A program made the translations under genes and the position numbers. A stretch of DNA of 64,000 bases from DATAZK01 sp965199805 (GTDB lineage Bacteria > Actinomycetota > Actinomycetes > Frankiales > Frankiaceae): assembly GCA_965199805.1 (NCBI GenBank), contig CBDATO010000001.1, positions 1,054,001 to 1,118,000 on the forward strand. Reading direction: 5' to 3'. Positions 45,820-54,853 of the stretch are shown here, piece by piece; within the stretch, counting starts at the first letter, position 1; every line of letters starts with the position of its first letter. Under the pieces are notes generated by a model that did no database searches, had not been told where the DNA came from, and saw only the letters and a program-made list of their open reading frames with translations.

Positions 45820-46899
45820 CTAGTCGCCCGACACCATCGAGAAGCCGGGCTTGATGATCTCGTTGATGAGCTCGAGCCGCTCGTCGAACGGCAGGAAGGC
45901 CGACTTCATCGCGTTGACCGTGAACCAGCGCAGGTCGTCCCAGCCGTAGCCGAACGCGTCAGCGACGGCATGCAGCTCACCCGAGAGCGTCACGTCGCTC
46001 ATCAGCCGGTTGTCGGTGTTGAGCGTGACCCGGAAGCCGAGCTCCTTGAGCAGGCCGATCGGGTGCTCGGCGATCGAGGCGCAGACGCCGGTGTTGACGT
46101 TGGAGGTCGGGCACATCTCCAGCGGCACCCGGGTGTCGCGGACGTAGCCGGCGAGCTTGCCCAGGGTGACCCCACCGTCGGGAGCGACGGTGATGTCGTC
46201 GACGATGCGCACCCCGTGGCCGAGCCGGTCGGCGTTGCACCACTGCAGCGCCTCCCAGATCGACGGGAGCCCGAAGGCCTCACCGGCGTGGATCGTGAAG
46301 TGGCCGTTCTCGCGCTGCATCAGCTGGAAGGCGTCGAGGTGCCGGGTGGGCGGGAAGCCGTCCTCTCGCCCGGCGATGTCGAAGCCGGCCACCCCCGCGT
46401 CGCGGTAGCGGACGGCCAGCTCGGCGATCTCGCGTGAGCGGGCGGCCGAGCGCATGGCGGTGAGCAGCGCCCGGGCAGTGAGGCCGGTGCCCTCGCACCC
46501 CTGCCGGAAGCCCTCGAGCACCGCCTCGACCACGACCGGCAGCTCGAGCGTGCTGGTGTGCAGCTCCGGCGCGAAGCGCACCTCGGCGTAGACGATGCCG
46601 TCGGCGGCCAGGTCCTCGGCGCACTCGCGGGCCACGCGTACGAGCGCGGCCTCGGTCTGCATGACCGCCACCGTGTGGTCGAACGCCTCGAGGTAGCGCA
46701 CCAGCGAGCCGGCGGAGCCCGCCACCCCGCGGAACCACGCGGTCAGCCCGGCGGTGTCGCGGGCCGGCAGCTGGTCGTAACCGACCTCGTCGGCCAGCTC
46801 GGCGATCGTCGCGGGCCGCAGCCCGCCGTCCAGATGATCGTGCAGCAGGACCTTCGGCACCCGGCGGATCTGGTCGAGGGACGGGACTGGACCGGACAT
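45820..46899 (-). CDS. add: Adenosine deaminase
   Basis: This 359-residue zinc enzyme converts adenosine and deoxyadenosine to the inosine forms. The metal motif is HDHLDGGLRP at the N-terminus, the substrate and metal region is TIHAGEAFG, then GHGVRI, and the last acidic residues are in NTDNRLMS (as in actinobacterial Add, where others have NTDDP). All catalytic His and Glu residues are seen. It feeds the purine nucleoside phosphorylase encoded 4 kb away. It starts at ATG 46899. Confidence 0.93.
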   Translation of the reverse strand: MSGPVPSLDQIRRVPKVLLHDHLDGGLRPATIAELADEVGYDQLPARDTAGLTAWFRGVAGSAGSLVRYLEAFDHTVAVMQTEAALVRVARECAEDLAADGIVYAEVRFAPELHTSTLELPVVVEAVLEGFRQGCEGTGLTARALLTAMRSAARSREIAELAVRYRDAGVAGFDIAGREDGFPPTRHLDAFQLMQRENGHFTIHAGEAFGLPSIWEALQWCNADRLGHGVRIVDDITVAPDGGVTLGKLAGYVRDTRVPLEMCPTSNVNTGVCASIAEHPIGLLKELGFRVTLNTDNRLMSDVTLSGELHAVADAFGYGWDDLRWFTVNAMKSAFLPFDERLELINEIIKPGFSMVSGD

Positions 46900-47049
46900 G
46901 GGTGAACGCTATCCGTCCCCACCGGCACCCGCTGCATGCACGCGTCCAACCTGTGACTAGCGTCCGAAGTCCGACAGCGGCGGCCGGCGCGGGAGCACGG
47001 GCCGGGATGCCGCGCGTTGTGGTGGGCGAAAGGTCTTGAAGGGGGTGGG

Positions 47050-48348
47050 ATGGACGAGCTACGCGCCTCGCAGGAGCGCTACCGGGCGCTCGTCGAGCTG
47101 TCCCCCGACGCGATCGTGGTGGTCGCCGGCAACGGGTTCGCGTTCGCCAACCAGCAGGCGCTGCGTCTGATCGGCGTCGACTCCCTCGAGCAGCTGCAGG
47201 CCCACGAGCCGTTCGACGTCGTGCCGTCCGCCCTGCACGAGCGGATGACCGAGCGCTTCGGCCAGCTCGCCCCGGGTGAGCGGCTGCCGTACATCGAGGG
47301 TGAGCTCATCCGCCTCGACGACGCCAGCACGGTGCCGGTCGAGACGGCCGCCGCGGCCATCGAGTACGAGGGCGGCCGGGCGATCCTGCTCGTCGTCCGC
47401 GACATCACCACCCGGCACGCCAGCGAGCAGGCGGCCTGGGCCGCCGAGCAGCGCTTCTCCGCCGCGTTCCGCGAGGCGCCGATCGCCATGCTGCTGATCG
47501 ATCCCCGCGGCGTCGTGCTGGACGCGAACCCTGCGCTCGGCGAGCTGGTCGGCGACGACCCGCGGGCGCTCATCGGGCGGCAGAGCCTGCGCCTCGCCCA
47601 CCACGACGACCGTGACGCCATCCGCGCGATGCTGCGCGCCGTCGTCGAGCAGGACGACGCCGTCGCCCCGCTGGAGTGGCGGCTCGAGCGCCCTGCGGGC
47701 GAGCCGGTCTGGGTGCAGGGCTCCGTCGCGCCGTTGCCCGGCGAGCCCAAGACCCTGGTCGTCCACCTGATCAACGTGACCGAGCGGCGGGCCACCGAGG
47801 CGCGGCTCGCCCACCGCGCGCTGCACGACGCGCTGACCGGACTGCCCAACCGCACCCTGCTCAGCGACCGGCTCGAGCAGGCCGTTCGCGCGGTCCGCCG
47901 CGATCAGGGCGGGGTCGCCGTGCTCTTCCTGGACCTGAACGGGTTCAAGGAGGTCAACGACACGTACGGGCATGCCGCCGGGGACGACGTCCTGGTCGAG
48001 GTGGCGCGCCGGCTGCGCTCGGCGGTGCGCCCGGCCGACACCGTGGCCCGGCTCGGCGGCGACGAGTTCGCCATCGTGGCCGAGGGGTTGCCCGCGCCCG
48101 ACGCCTTCGCGCTGGCCGAGCGCGTACGCGACGCGCTCGCCCCGCCGATCGGCTCGCTGCGGGTCGCCGCCTCCGTCGGGGCCGCGCACAGCGACGACGT
48201 GGGACTCGACGCGTCCACGCTGCTCGCCCAGGCCGACGACGACATGTACCGGATCAAGGGCCGGCGTGACGGCCGCATGGAGCTCGGGGCAGTGGCCCCG
48301 GAGGGTGGCACGCCGGTGCCCCGCAACGGCACCGACGGGCTCGGCTGA
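47050..48348 (+). CDS. Diguanylate cyclase with two PAS domains
   Basis: This 432-residue soluble protein makes cyclic di-GMP. PAS1 (about 5-125) starts ERYRALVELSPDAIVVV. PAS2 (about 133-255) contains APIAMLLIDPRGVVLDANPA. The GGDEF domain (about 265-420) has the intact active site RLGGDEFAIVAEG. A product-inhibition site RxxD (RPAD) lies five residues before GGDEF, the usual I-site position. No EAL domain is present. It should therefore be an active, feedback-inhibited cyclase driven by a PAS-bound signal. ATG 47050 has a strong GAAGGGGGTGGG box; the frame is open further upstream. Confidence 0.92.
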   Translation: MDELRASQERYRALVELSPDAIVVVAGNGFAFANQQALRLIGVDSLEQLQAHEPFDVVPSALHERMTERFGQLAPGERLPYIEGELIRLDDASTVPVETAAAAIEYEGGRAILLVVRDITTRHASEQAAWAAEQRFSAAFREAPIAMLLIDPRGVVLDANPALGELVGDDPRALIGRQSLRLAHHDDRDAIRAMLRAVVEQDDAVAPLEWRLERPAGEPVWVQGSVAPLPGEPKTLVVHLINVTERRATEARLAHRALHDALTGLPNRTLLSDRLEQAVRAVRRDQGGVAVLFLDLNGFKEVNDTYGHAAGDDVLVEVARRLRSAVRPADTVARLGGDEFAIVAEGLPAPDAFALAERVRDALAPPIGSLRVAASVGAAHSDDVGLDASTLLAQADDDMYRIKGRRDGRMELGAVAPEGGTPVPRNGTDGLG

Positions 48349-48400
48349 CCTGCGGATCCTCTGCTCCTGATCGGCGCAACCCGGCAGATGTGATCGTCGT

Positions 48401-48417
48401 CCTGCCCCTTCGGCAGG
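48401..48417. terminator. Short GC hairpin between the cyclase gene and sdhC
   Basis: CCTGCC at 48401-48406 pairs with GGCAGG at 48412-48417 across a 5-nt loop, about 50 bp after the cyclase stop. No T-run follows, so termination would be weak. It could also sit in the sdh leader. Confidence 0.25.
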
Positions 48418-48450
48418 CCAAGGTGCACGTCGCATCGTTACCCTCGGTGC

Positions 48451-48891
48451 ATGGCCGGAGCTGGGACCACGGAGCGCAGCAGGCCCGCGGCCCGCTCGCC
48501 ACGACCGAACCGGCCCCGCGGCTCGCTCTACCGCGGCGGCCAGGGGCAGTGGTCCTGGGTCGCCCACCGCATCACCGGCGTGCTCGTCTTCTTCTTCCTC
48601 TTCGCCCACGTGCTCGACACGGCGCTGGTGCGGGTGTCGCCGGACTCGTACGACCGGATCATCGATACGTACAAGAACCCGTTCGTCAACCTCATGGAGG
48701 TCGGCCTCGTCGGCGCGGTGCTCTACCACGCGCTGAACGGCATCCGCGTCATGCTCGTCGACTTCTGGTCCAAGGGTGCCCGCTACCAGCGGCAGATGGT
48801 CTGGGCCGTCATGACCGTCTGGATCGTGGTGATGGTGCCGGGCGCGTTCTTCATGCTCAAGCACACCGTCGAGCGGTACGTGGGCTCATGA
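48451..48891 (+). CDS. sdhC: Succinate dehydrogenase cytochrome b556 subunit
   Basis: This 146-residue membrane anchor has a basic N-terminus and three helices. WSWVAHRITGVLVFFFLFAH carries the conserved Arg-Ile-Thr-Gly and the haem-ligand region, and LYHALNGIRVMLVDF carries the second His. Together with SdhD it binds haem and quinone and passes electrons from SdhB. It overlaps sdhD by ATGA. Confidence 0.93.
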   Translation: MAGAGTTERSRPAARSPRPNRPRGSLYRGGQGQWSWVAHRITGVLVFFFLFAHVLDTALVRVSPDSYDRIIDTYKNPFVNLMEVGLVGAVLYHALNGIRVMLVDFWSKGARYQRQMVWAVMTVWIVVMVPGAFFMLKHTVERYVGS

Positions 48892-49328
48892 CCGACGTCC
48901 TCGAGCCCGCGCGGCTCGACATCGAGGCGCCGCGCAGCGCCCGTCGCCCCACCCGGCCGACCCGGCGCCGCACCTCCAACTTCGAGATGCACGCCTGGCT
49001 CTTCATGCGGATCAGCGGGATCGTGCTGGTGGTCCTCGTGCTCGGCCACCTGCTGATCATGAACATCCTGGACGGCGGGGTGCAGCGGATCAACTTCGGC
49101 TTCGTCGCCGGCCGCTGGTCGTCGCCGTTCTGGCAGACCTGGGACCTGCTGATGCTGTGGCTCGCCGAGCTGCACGGCACCAACGGGCTCCGCACCGTGA
49201 TCAACGACTACGCCGAGCGTCCCAACACCCGCTTCTGGCTGAAGACCCTGCTCTACTCGTCGGCAGTGCTCGTCCTGCTGCTCGGCACCCTCGTGATCTT
49301 CACGTTCGACCCGACGCTGAACGGGTGA
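48888..49328 (+). CDS. sdhD: Succinate dehydrogenase membrane anchor subunit
   Basis: This 146-residue protein starts at ATG 48888, overlapping sdhC. There are three membrane helices: about 44-64 (LFMRISGIVLVVLVLGHLLI with the haem His), about 85-100, and about 124-142 with LLYSSAVLVLLLGTLVIFTF. LAELHGTNGLRTVINDY is the conserved quinone-side segment. The frame is open upstream across sdhC but those codons are not translated. It is the second haem-binding anchor of complex II. Confidence 0.92.
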   Translation: MTDVLEPARLDIEAPRSARRPTRPTRRRTSNFEMHAWLFMRISGIVLVVLVLGHLLIMNILDGGVQRINFGFVAGRWSSPFWQTWDLLMLWLAELHGTNGLRTVINDYAERPNTRFWLKTLLYSSAVLVLLLGTLVIFTFDPTLNG

Positions 49329-49333
49329 CGCTC

Positions 49334-51157
49334 ATGCCCCCTCGCATACAGGTCCACAAGTACGACGTCGTGATCGTGGGAGCCGGCGGCGCCGGCATGC
49401 GCGCCGCCCTCGAGTCCGGCAAGACCGCCCGCACCGCCGTGCTGACGAAGCTCTACCCGACCCGCTCCCACACCGGCGCGGCGCAGGGCGGCATGTGCGC
49501 CGCCCTCGCCAACGTCGAGGAGGACAACTGGGAGTGGCACACCTTCGACACCATCAAGGGCGGCGACTACCTGGTCGACCAGGACGCCGCCGAGGTGATG
49601 TGCAAGGAGGCCATCGACGCCGTCCTCGATCTCGAGAAGATGGGGCTGCCGTTCAACCGCACCCCCGAGGGCCGGATCGACCAGCGCCGCTTCGGCGGTC
49701 ACACGCGTGACCACGGCCAGGCGCCGGTACGCCGCAGCTGCTTCGCCGCCGACCGCACCGGCCACATGATCCTGCAGACGCTTTACCAGCAGTGCGTGAA
49801 GCACGAGGTCGAGTTCTACAACGAGTTCTACGTGCTGGACCTGCTGCTCAGCCCCGACGACAGCCCCGACGCGGGCGCGGTGGCGGGCGTGGTCGCGTAC
49901 GAGCTCGCCACCGGTGAGCTGCACATCTTCAACGCCAAGTCGGTCATCCTCGCCACCGGCGGCTTCGGCAAGGTCTTCAAGACCACGTCCAACGCGCACA
50001 CGCTGACCGGCGACGGGATGGGCTTAGTCTACCGGCGTGGGCTGCCGCTGGAAGACATGGAGTTCTACCAGTTCCACCCGACAGGCCTGCACAAGCTCGG
50101 CATCCTGCTGTCCGAGGCCGCCCGCGGCGAGGGCGGGATCCTGCGCAACAAGGACGGCGAGCGCTTCATGGAGCGTTACGCGCCGACCATCAAGGACCTC
50201 GCGCCGCGTGACATGGTCGCCCGGGCGATCTACACCGAGGTGCGCCAGGGCCGGGGCTGCGGGCCCAACGCCGACCACGTCTTCCTCGACCTGACCCACC
50301 TGCCGCGCGAGCAGATCGACGCCAAACTGCCCGACATCACCGAGTTCGCCCGCACCTACCTCGGCGTCGAGCCCTACACCGAGCCGGTGCCGATCTACCC
50401 CACCGCGCACTACGCGATGGGCGGGGTGCCGACCACGGTGCACGGCGAGGCGCTGCGCGACAACGACCACATCGTCCCGGGCCTGTACGCGGCCGGCGAG
50501 GTCGCCTGCGTGTCGGTGCACGGCGCCAACCGGCTCGGCACCAACTCGCTGCTCGACATCAACGTGTTCGGCCGCCGTACCGGTTTCGAGGCGGCCGCGT
50601 ACGCGCAGGGCGTGGCGTCGGTACGCGAGCTGCCCGCCGATCCCGCCGCCTACGTCGAGCAGATGCTGGAGCGGCTGCGCACCGGGCCGGCCGCGAATTC
50701 TGACGGCACGGGCCCGGCAGAGCGCATCGCGCCCATCCGCGCCGAGCTGCAGCAGACGATGGACGACAACGCGTCGGTCTACCGCACCGAGACGACGCTG
50801 AAGCAGGCCGCGGACGACATCGTGCGGCTCAAGGAGCGCTACCAGCGGGTCGTCGTGGGCGACAAGGGTCTGCGCTACAACACCGACCTGCTCGAGGCGG
50901 TCGAGCTCGGCTTCCTGCTCGACCTCGCCGAGGCGATGGTGACCAGTGCGGCGGCGCGCAACGAGTCACGCGGCGGCCACTTCCGCGAGGACTACCCGCA
51001 CCGCGACGACGTCAACTTCATGCGGCACACCATGGCCTACCGGCCGACCACCGCGGACGGCCGTCCGCTCCCCCCCGCCGACCCCGACGCGCAGGCCGCC
51101 CTGGACTACAAGCCGGTGGTCGTCACCCGCTACCAGCCGATGGAGCGCAAGTACTGA
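49334..51157 (+). CDS. sdhA: Succinate dehydrogenase flavoprotein subunit
   Basis: This protein of about 607 residues oxidises succinate to fumarate using covalently bound FAD. VIVGAGGAGMRAALES is the nucleotide motif, and TRSHTGAAQGGMCAALAN carries the His that links FAD. TGDGMGLVYRRGLPLEDMEFYQFHPTGL and GEVACVSVHGANRLGTNSLL are the substrate and cofactor regions; the catalytic Arg lies in the capping domain. I use ATG 49334; GTG 49325, overlapping the sdhD stop, is an alternative. Its stop overlaps the sdhB ATG (TGATG). Confidence 0.95.
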   Translation: MPPRIQVHKYDVVIVGAGGAGMRAALESGKTARTAVLTKLYPTRSHTGAAQGGMCAALANVEEDNWEWHTFDTIKGGDYLVDQDAAEVMCKEAIDAVLDLEKMGLPFNRTPEGRIDQRRFGGHTRDHGQAPVRRSCFAADRTGHMILQTLYQQCVKHEVEFYNEFYVLDLLLSPDDSPDAGAVAGVVAYELATGELHIFNAKSVILATGGFGKVFKTTSNAHTLTGDGMGLVYRRGLPLEDMEFYQFHPTGLHKLGILLSEAARGEGGILRNKDGERFMERYAPTIKDLAPRDMVARAIYTEVRQGRGCGPNADHVFLDLTHLPREQIDAKLPDITEFARTYLGVEPYTEPVPIYPTAHYAMGGVPTTVHGEALRDNDHIVPGLYAAGEVACVSVHGANRLGTNSLLDINVFGRRTGFEAAAYAQGVASVRELPADPAAYVEQMLERLRTGPAANSDGTGPAERIAPIRAELQQTMDDNASVYRTETTLKQAADDIVRLKERYQRVVVGDKGLRYNTDLLEAVELGFLLDLAEAMVTSAAARNESRGGHFREDYPHRDDVNFMRHTMAYRPTTADGRPLPPADPDAQAALDYKPVVVTRYQPMERKY

Positions 51158-51888
51158 TGACGGTTGCCGAGGTCACGTCGTTCACGGTCATCCTCAAGCT
51201 GCGCCGGTTCGACCCCGAGCGCGACGACGAGCCGCACTGGGAGCGCTACGAGGTGCCGGTCGAGAGCGGTGACCGGCTGCTCGACGCCCTGCACTGGGTG
51301 AAGTGGAACATCGACGGGTCGCTCACGTTCCGCCGCTCGTGCGCGCACGGAGTGTGCGGGTCCGACGCCATGCGCGTGAACGGCGCCAACCGGCTCGCCT
51401 GCAAGGTGCTGGTGCGTGACCTGGCCAAGCCCGGTGGCGAGATCAGCGTCGAGCCGATCAAGGGCCTGCCGGTCAACAAGGACCTGCTCGTCGACATGGA
51501 GCCGTTCTTCGACGCGTACAAGGCGGTGCAGCCGTACCTCATCGCCGACGACCGCGAGCCCACGCGCGAGCGGATCCAGTCGCAGGAGCAGCGCGAGCGC
51601 TTCGACGACACCACCAAGTGCATCCTCTGCGCCGCCTGCACCTCCTCGTGCCCGGTGTTCTGGAACGACAGCGCCTACGTGGGCCCCGCGGCGATCGTGA
51701 ACGCCCACCGCTTCATCTTCGACAGCCGCGACACCGGCTCCGACGAGCGGCTCGAGATCCTCTCCGACAAGGAGGGCGTCTGGCGCTGCCGGACGACCTT
51801 CAACTGCACCGACGCCTGCCCGCGCGGCATCAAGGTCACGCAGGCGATCCAGGAGGTCAAGCGGGCGCTCATCGGCCGCCGGGTCTGA
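51157..51888 (+). CDS. sdhB: Succinate dehydrogenase iron-sulfur subunit
   Basis: This 243-residue protein carries electrons from SdhA to the quinone site. The [2Fe-2S] ligands are in RRSCAHGVCGSDAM and NRLACKV. The [4Fe-4S] and [3Fe-4S] ligands are in CILCAACTSSCPVF and in the C-terminal CTDACPRGI. All Cys are present. It is the last gene of the sdhCDAB operon. A 15-bp tandem duplication begins within its last codons and copies the stop. Confidence 0.96.
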   Translation: MTVAEVTSFTVILKLRRFDPERDDEPHWERYEVPVESGDRLLDALHWVKWNIDGSLTFRRSCAHGVCGSDAMRVNGANRLACKVLVRDLAKPGGEISVEPIKGLPVNKDLLVDMEPFFDAYKAVQPYLIADDREPTRERIQSQEQRERFDDTTKCILCAACTSSCPVFWNDSAYVGPAAIVNAHRFIFDSRDTGSDERLEILSDKEGVWRCRTTFNCTDACPRGIKVTQAIQEVKRALIGRRV

Positions 51889-51924
51889 GAGCTCCGGGTC
51901 TGAGAGCTTCCCGTCTGAGCAGTT
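51881..51924. repeat. 15-bp tandem repeat across the sdhB stop
   Basis: GGGTCTGAGAGCTCC at 51881-51895 is followed directly by GGGTCTGAGAGCTTC at 51896-51910 and by a partial third copy (CCGTCTGAGC...) to about 51924. The first copy contains the sdhB stop codon. This looks like slippage duplication. The unit contains an AGAGCTC/T palindromic core. Confidence 0.6.
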
Positions 51925-51970
51925 GCTGTGAACCGGGGCCGACGGGGCGCTGCCTTCTAATCTGCTGAGC

Positions 51971-53842
51971 ATGTATGCGGCCGGTGACACGATCGCCGGC
52001 TTCCCGGTCGAGCGCCGGCTGGGTCGCGGCGGCATGGGCGAGGTGTACCTCGTCCGCCATCCCCGGCTGCAGCGCCTCGACGCGTTGAAGGTGCTGCGCG
52101 AGGAGGCGTCCGCCGACCCGCACTACGTCGAACGCTTCCAGCGCGAGGCGCTGCTCGCCGCCCGGCTCGACCACGACAACGTGCTGCCCGTGTACGACTG
52201 CGGCGAGGCCGGCGGTCAGCTCTGGATCCACATGAAGTACGTCGCAGGCGAGGACGCAGCGGCCGCGCTGCGAAGTGACGGCCCGTTCTCCGCCCGCCGC
52301 GTCGTCAACGTGGTCAGCAAGGTGGCCTCGGCGCTCGACCACGCGCACAGCCACGGCCTCCTGCACCGCGACGTGAAGCCCGCCAACATCCTGCTCGGCC
52401 GCCCGAGCGTCGCCGGCCAGCCCGAGCGGGTCTACCTGTCCGACTTCGGCATCGCCAAGCGGGCCGGTGACGCCGCCGACCTCACGCCCGACGGGCGCTT
52501 CGCGGCCAGCCTCGATTACGCGGCCCCCGAGCAGATCCAAATGCTGGAGCTCGACGGCCGAGCCGACCAGTACGCGCTCGGCTGCGTCGTCTTCCAGCTG
52601 CTCACCGGGTCGGTGCCCTACCCGGTCGAAGGCGACTGGGCCAAGATGAACGCGCACCTCGCGTCACCGCTACCGAAGGTCGGGCTGCTGCGTCCGGGCC
52701 TGCCGCCCGCCGTGCAGTCGGTCGTCGAGCGGGCACTGGCGAAGTCGCCGGCGGACCGTTACGAGAGCTGCAGCGCGATGGCCAGGGCGCTCGAGGTCTC
52801 GCTGCGCGGGCTCCCCGACGCCCCGGCCACTGACGTCTTCGCTGCGCCGATCGAACGTGCGCCGATCGAACCCCCGCCAATCGAACCCCCGCCAATCGAA
52901 CCGCCGCCGGTCGATCCGCCGACCGACGTGCTGCAGGACGTGCCCCGCGATCAGCTCGGCGCGCCACCCCAGCTGCAGCCGCCGGCGCCGTGGTGGACCC
53001 ACGTCGACCGCGCGGCCGGCTTCGCCGCGATCGGCGCCGTCCTGCTCTCGCTCGCGGCGGTCTTCCCCCCGACCCCGGCCCGGCTGGGCTCGCCGTATCC
53101 GGGTGAGATCGCCACCGGACGCTTCGCCGCCGGTCAGCTGCCGGCCGCCGTCCTGCTCGTCATCGCCGTTCTGCTGCAGGCGACGCGCTCCGGGCACCGC
53201 TACCGCTCGCTGCTGTACGGCATCGCCGGCGGAGCGGGTGCGTACGCGCTGATCGACAGCGTGCGCGCGTACCTGTTCTGTACCCATGTCTCCAGCACCG
53301 GGGCCAGCCTCACGGGCGCCTACGCCGGCAGCGCGGCCCACACCGACGGCGCCCTGCCCCGCGCGGTGATCGGCGCCGGGATCGTGGTGGCGGCCGCGCT
53401 CGGCGTGCGCCGCGCCCCAAGGCGTCCGCGCCCCCGCCCCGGGCCGCACCTGCTCGCGAGCTCCCTGCTGGCGGTGACCGGGGTGGTGCTGGTCGCCGTG
53501 GCCGTCGGGGTGGGCCCGCGGCTGCAGGGCTCGCGGATCGGCGACATCGCGTACGGCGTGCCCTTCCTGCCCAGTCTCGGCGCCGCCGCCCTGCTCGGGC
53601 TGGCCGCCTGGTCGCGCCGGGTGCCCGTGCTGGCCGCGGCGGTCACGCTCAGCCTGGCCTCGCTCGTGGCGAGCCTGGCCGCTGCCGACCCCCTGCGCTA
53701 CCCGATCGCCGTCGTCGGGGACGTGCTGCTGCTGGTGGCGGCCGGCGTGCTCGTCGTCGGGGCCCGGCGGCTGCCGCTCGAGCCTCCGCCGGCCTGGGTG
53801 ATCACCCCGCCCACAAGCAATCCGATGTCACCAAGGCGCTGA
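51971..53842 (+). CDS. Membrane Ser/Thr protein kinase (PknB family)
   Basis: This is a 623-residue protein. The N-terminal kinase domain (about 8-275) has RRLGRGGMGEVYLVRH (Gly loop), LDALKVL (catalytic Lys), LHRDVKPANILL and DFGIAKR, then DYAAPEQ. A Pro-rich linker (about 296-340) contains four near-copies of PPPIE/PPPVD. The C-terminal half (about 345-610) has roughly eight hydrophobic segments and no extracellular PASTA domain, so it is a multi-pass type unlike PknB itself. The last nine residues (TSNPMSPRR) and the stop are encoded by a repeat element, so the native C-terminus may have been replaced. Confidence 0.9.
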   Translation: MYAAGDTIAGFPVERRLGRGGMGEVYLVRHPRLQRLDALKVLREEASADPHYVERFQREALLAARLDHDNVLPVYDCGEAGGQLWIHMKYVAGEDAAAALRSDGPFSARRVVNVVSKVASALDHAHSHGLLHRDVKPANILLGRPSVAGQPERVYLSDFGIAKRAGDAADLTPDGRFAASLDYAAPEQIQMLELDGRADQYALGCVVFQLLTGSVPYPVEGDWAKMNAHLASPLPKVGLLRPGLPPAVQSVVERALAKSPADRYESCSAMARALEVSLRGLPDAPATDVFAAPIERAPIEPPPIEPPPIEPPPVDPPTDVLQDVPRDQLGAPPQLQPPAPWWTHVDRAAGFAAIGAVLLSLAAVFPPTPARLGSPYPGEIATGRFAAGQLPAAVLLVIAVLLQATRSGHRYRSLLYGIAGGAGAYALIDSVRAYLFCTHVSSTGASLTGAYAGSAAHTDGALPRAVIGAGIVVAAALGVRRAPRRPRPRPGPHLLASSLLAVTGVVLVAVAVGVGPRLQGSRIGDIAYGVPFLPSLGAAALLGLAAWSRRVPVLAAAVTLSLASLVASLAAADPLRYPIAVVGDVLLLVAAGVLVVGARRLPLEPPPAWVITPPTSNPMSPRR

Positions 53843-53949
53843 TTTCCCTTTTGATGACGACATGCAATGTGATGTTCAGGCTGTACACCGGATTGCTTGT
53901 CGGCGACAAAATAGATATCGAGCCTTTGGTGACACCGGATTGCTTGTGG
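53811..53949. mobile_element. 139-bp double inverted repeat, MITE-like
   Basis: The outer ends CCACAAGCAATCCG... (53811-53837) and its inverse (53922-53949) match over 27-28 bp with one substitution and one extra base. The whole element is an imperfect dyad of two arms of about 70 bp. Each arm holds two copies of a 16-bp motif at a 47-bp spacing: ACAAGCAATCCGATGT at 53813 and a 13/16 match at 53860 in one direction, and ACACCGGATTGCTTGT exactly at 53885 and 53932 in the other. It is AT-richer than its surroundings, has no coding capacity and lies between convergent genes. It may be a MITE or an unusually long bidirectional terminator hairpin. Confidence 0.7.
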
Positions 53950-53956
53950 TGCCCGC

Positions 53957-54853
53957 TCAGCCGACCAGCGCGCGGCTGAGCGGCGTGAGCTGGGCAATTG
54001 CCGTCGCCGCCCACAGCTTGGGGTCGTGACCGCCCGACGGGAAGTCCGCCCCGGCGAGGTGCTTGAGTTCGGCGATGAATGCTTTGTCAGCCGCCACGAA
54101 AGGGTCGGAGTCGCCGCAGACGACACGCACCGGAATGTCCCCGAGCCGGGACCGGCCGGGGAAGACGTCGTTGCGGACGAAGTCCTCGGCGTCGTCGAAG
54201 GCACCGGCTGCAGAGTCCCCTGGCTGCAACCACAGCGCAGGAGCGTCCGCCGCGACGAAGGCGACCCGCGTCGGACCGAGGGCCTCCGCGAGCAGCAGGG
54301 CGCCGTACCCGCCCATCGACCAGCCGAAGAGCGCAAACCGACCGGTTCGGGCGCCTGCGCGGTACAACGCGGGCAGCAGCTCCGCCGTGAGCATCCGCTG
54401 GGGGTCGTCGCCGTCGGCACGACGGTGCCAGTACGTGCTGTCGCCCCCGTCGGGTGCCACCAGCGCGAACGGCGGACCGCCCGATCGCACGACGGAGGCC
54501 AATGCTGCATCGAGGTGCAGCAGGTCGACGGCGCTCGAGTGGTCATCGCCGCGGCCGTGCAGCACCAGGCACACGGGCAGCCCCGCTACGGAAGTGAAGC
54601 CGGGCGGGGTCACCACGTCGTAACGGACGGTGGCACCGCGCCGGGCAGCAGATTCCAGGCTGTGGGTCGTGCGCGTCGTCCCAGCAGGCCCCCGGGAGCG
54701 CTCGGGGCGCGGGCTCGCCGACGACGACGAGCTGCACGCAGCGGCGAGACCCATCGAGAGACCGGCCGCCAGCAGGGTTCGACGGGTGACGGGCGTCAGC
54801 GGCGGCGTACGAACTCCCGGGCGAGGTCGCCGGTCGCCCTGACCGCCTTCCAC
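53957..54853 (-). CDS. Tat-exported lipoprotein-like alpha/beta hydrolase (esterase)
   Basis: This 298-residue protein has a twin-arginine motif (VTRRTLLAAGL) followed by a lipobox (GLAAACSS), which suggests export in folded form and lipid anchoring. The hydrolase fold has LVLHGRGDDHSS, the nucleophile elbow FGWSMGGYGALLLA, an acid in VVCGDSDPFVAADK and the His in PSGGHDPKLW. It resembles D-type esterases and mycolyl-transferase-like proteins; the substrate is unknown. The ATG at 54853 lies inside the yihY-like gene (58-bp overlap) and gives a long n-region. No better start is seen. Confidence 0.85.
   Translation of the reverse strand: MEGGQGDRRPRPGVRTPPLTPVTRRTLLAAGLSMGLAAACSSSSSASPRPERSRGPAGTTRTTHSLESAARRGATVRYDVVTPPGFTSVAGLPVCLVLHGRGDDHSSAVDLLHLDAALASVVRSGGPPFALVAPDGGDSTYWHRRADGDDPQRMLTAELLPALYRAGARTGRFALFGWSMGGYGALLLAEALGPTRVAFVAADAPALWLQPGDSAAGAFDDAEDFVRNDVFPGRSRLGDIPVRVVCGDSDPFVAADKAFIAELKHLAGADFPSGGHDPKLWAATAIAQLTPLSRALVG

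Noticed and set aside
52855..52925. CRISPR-like short repeat within the kinase gene
   Set aside because: It is an in-frame repeat encoding a Pro-rich linker (PPPIE units), with no spacers. I saw no CRISPR array anywhere in the window.
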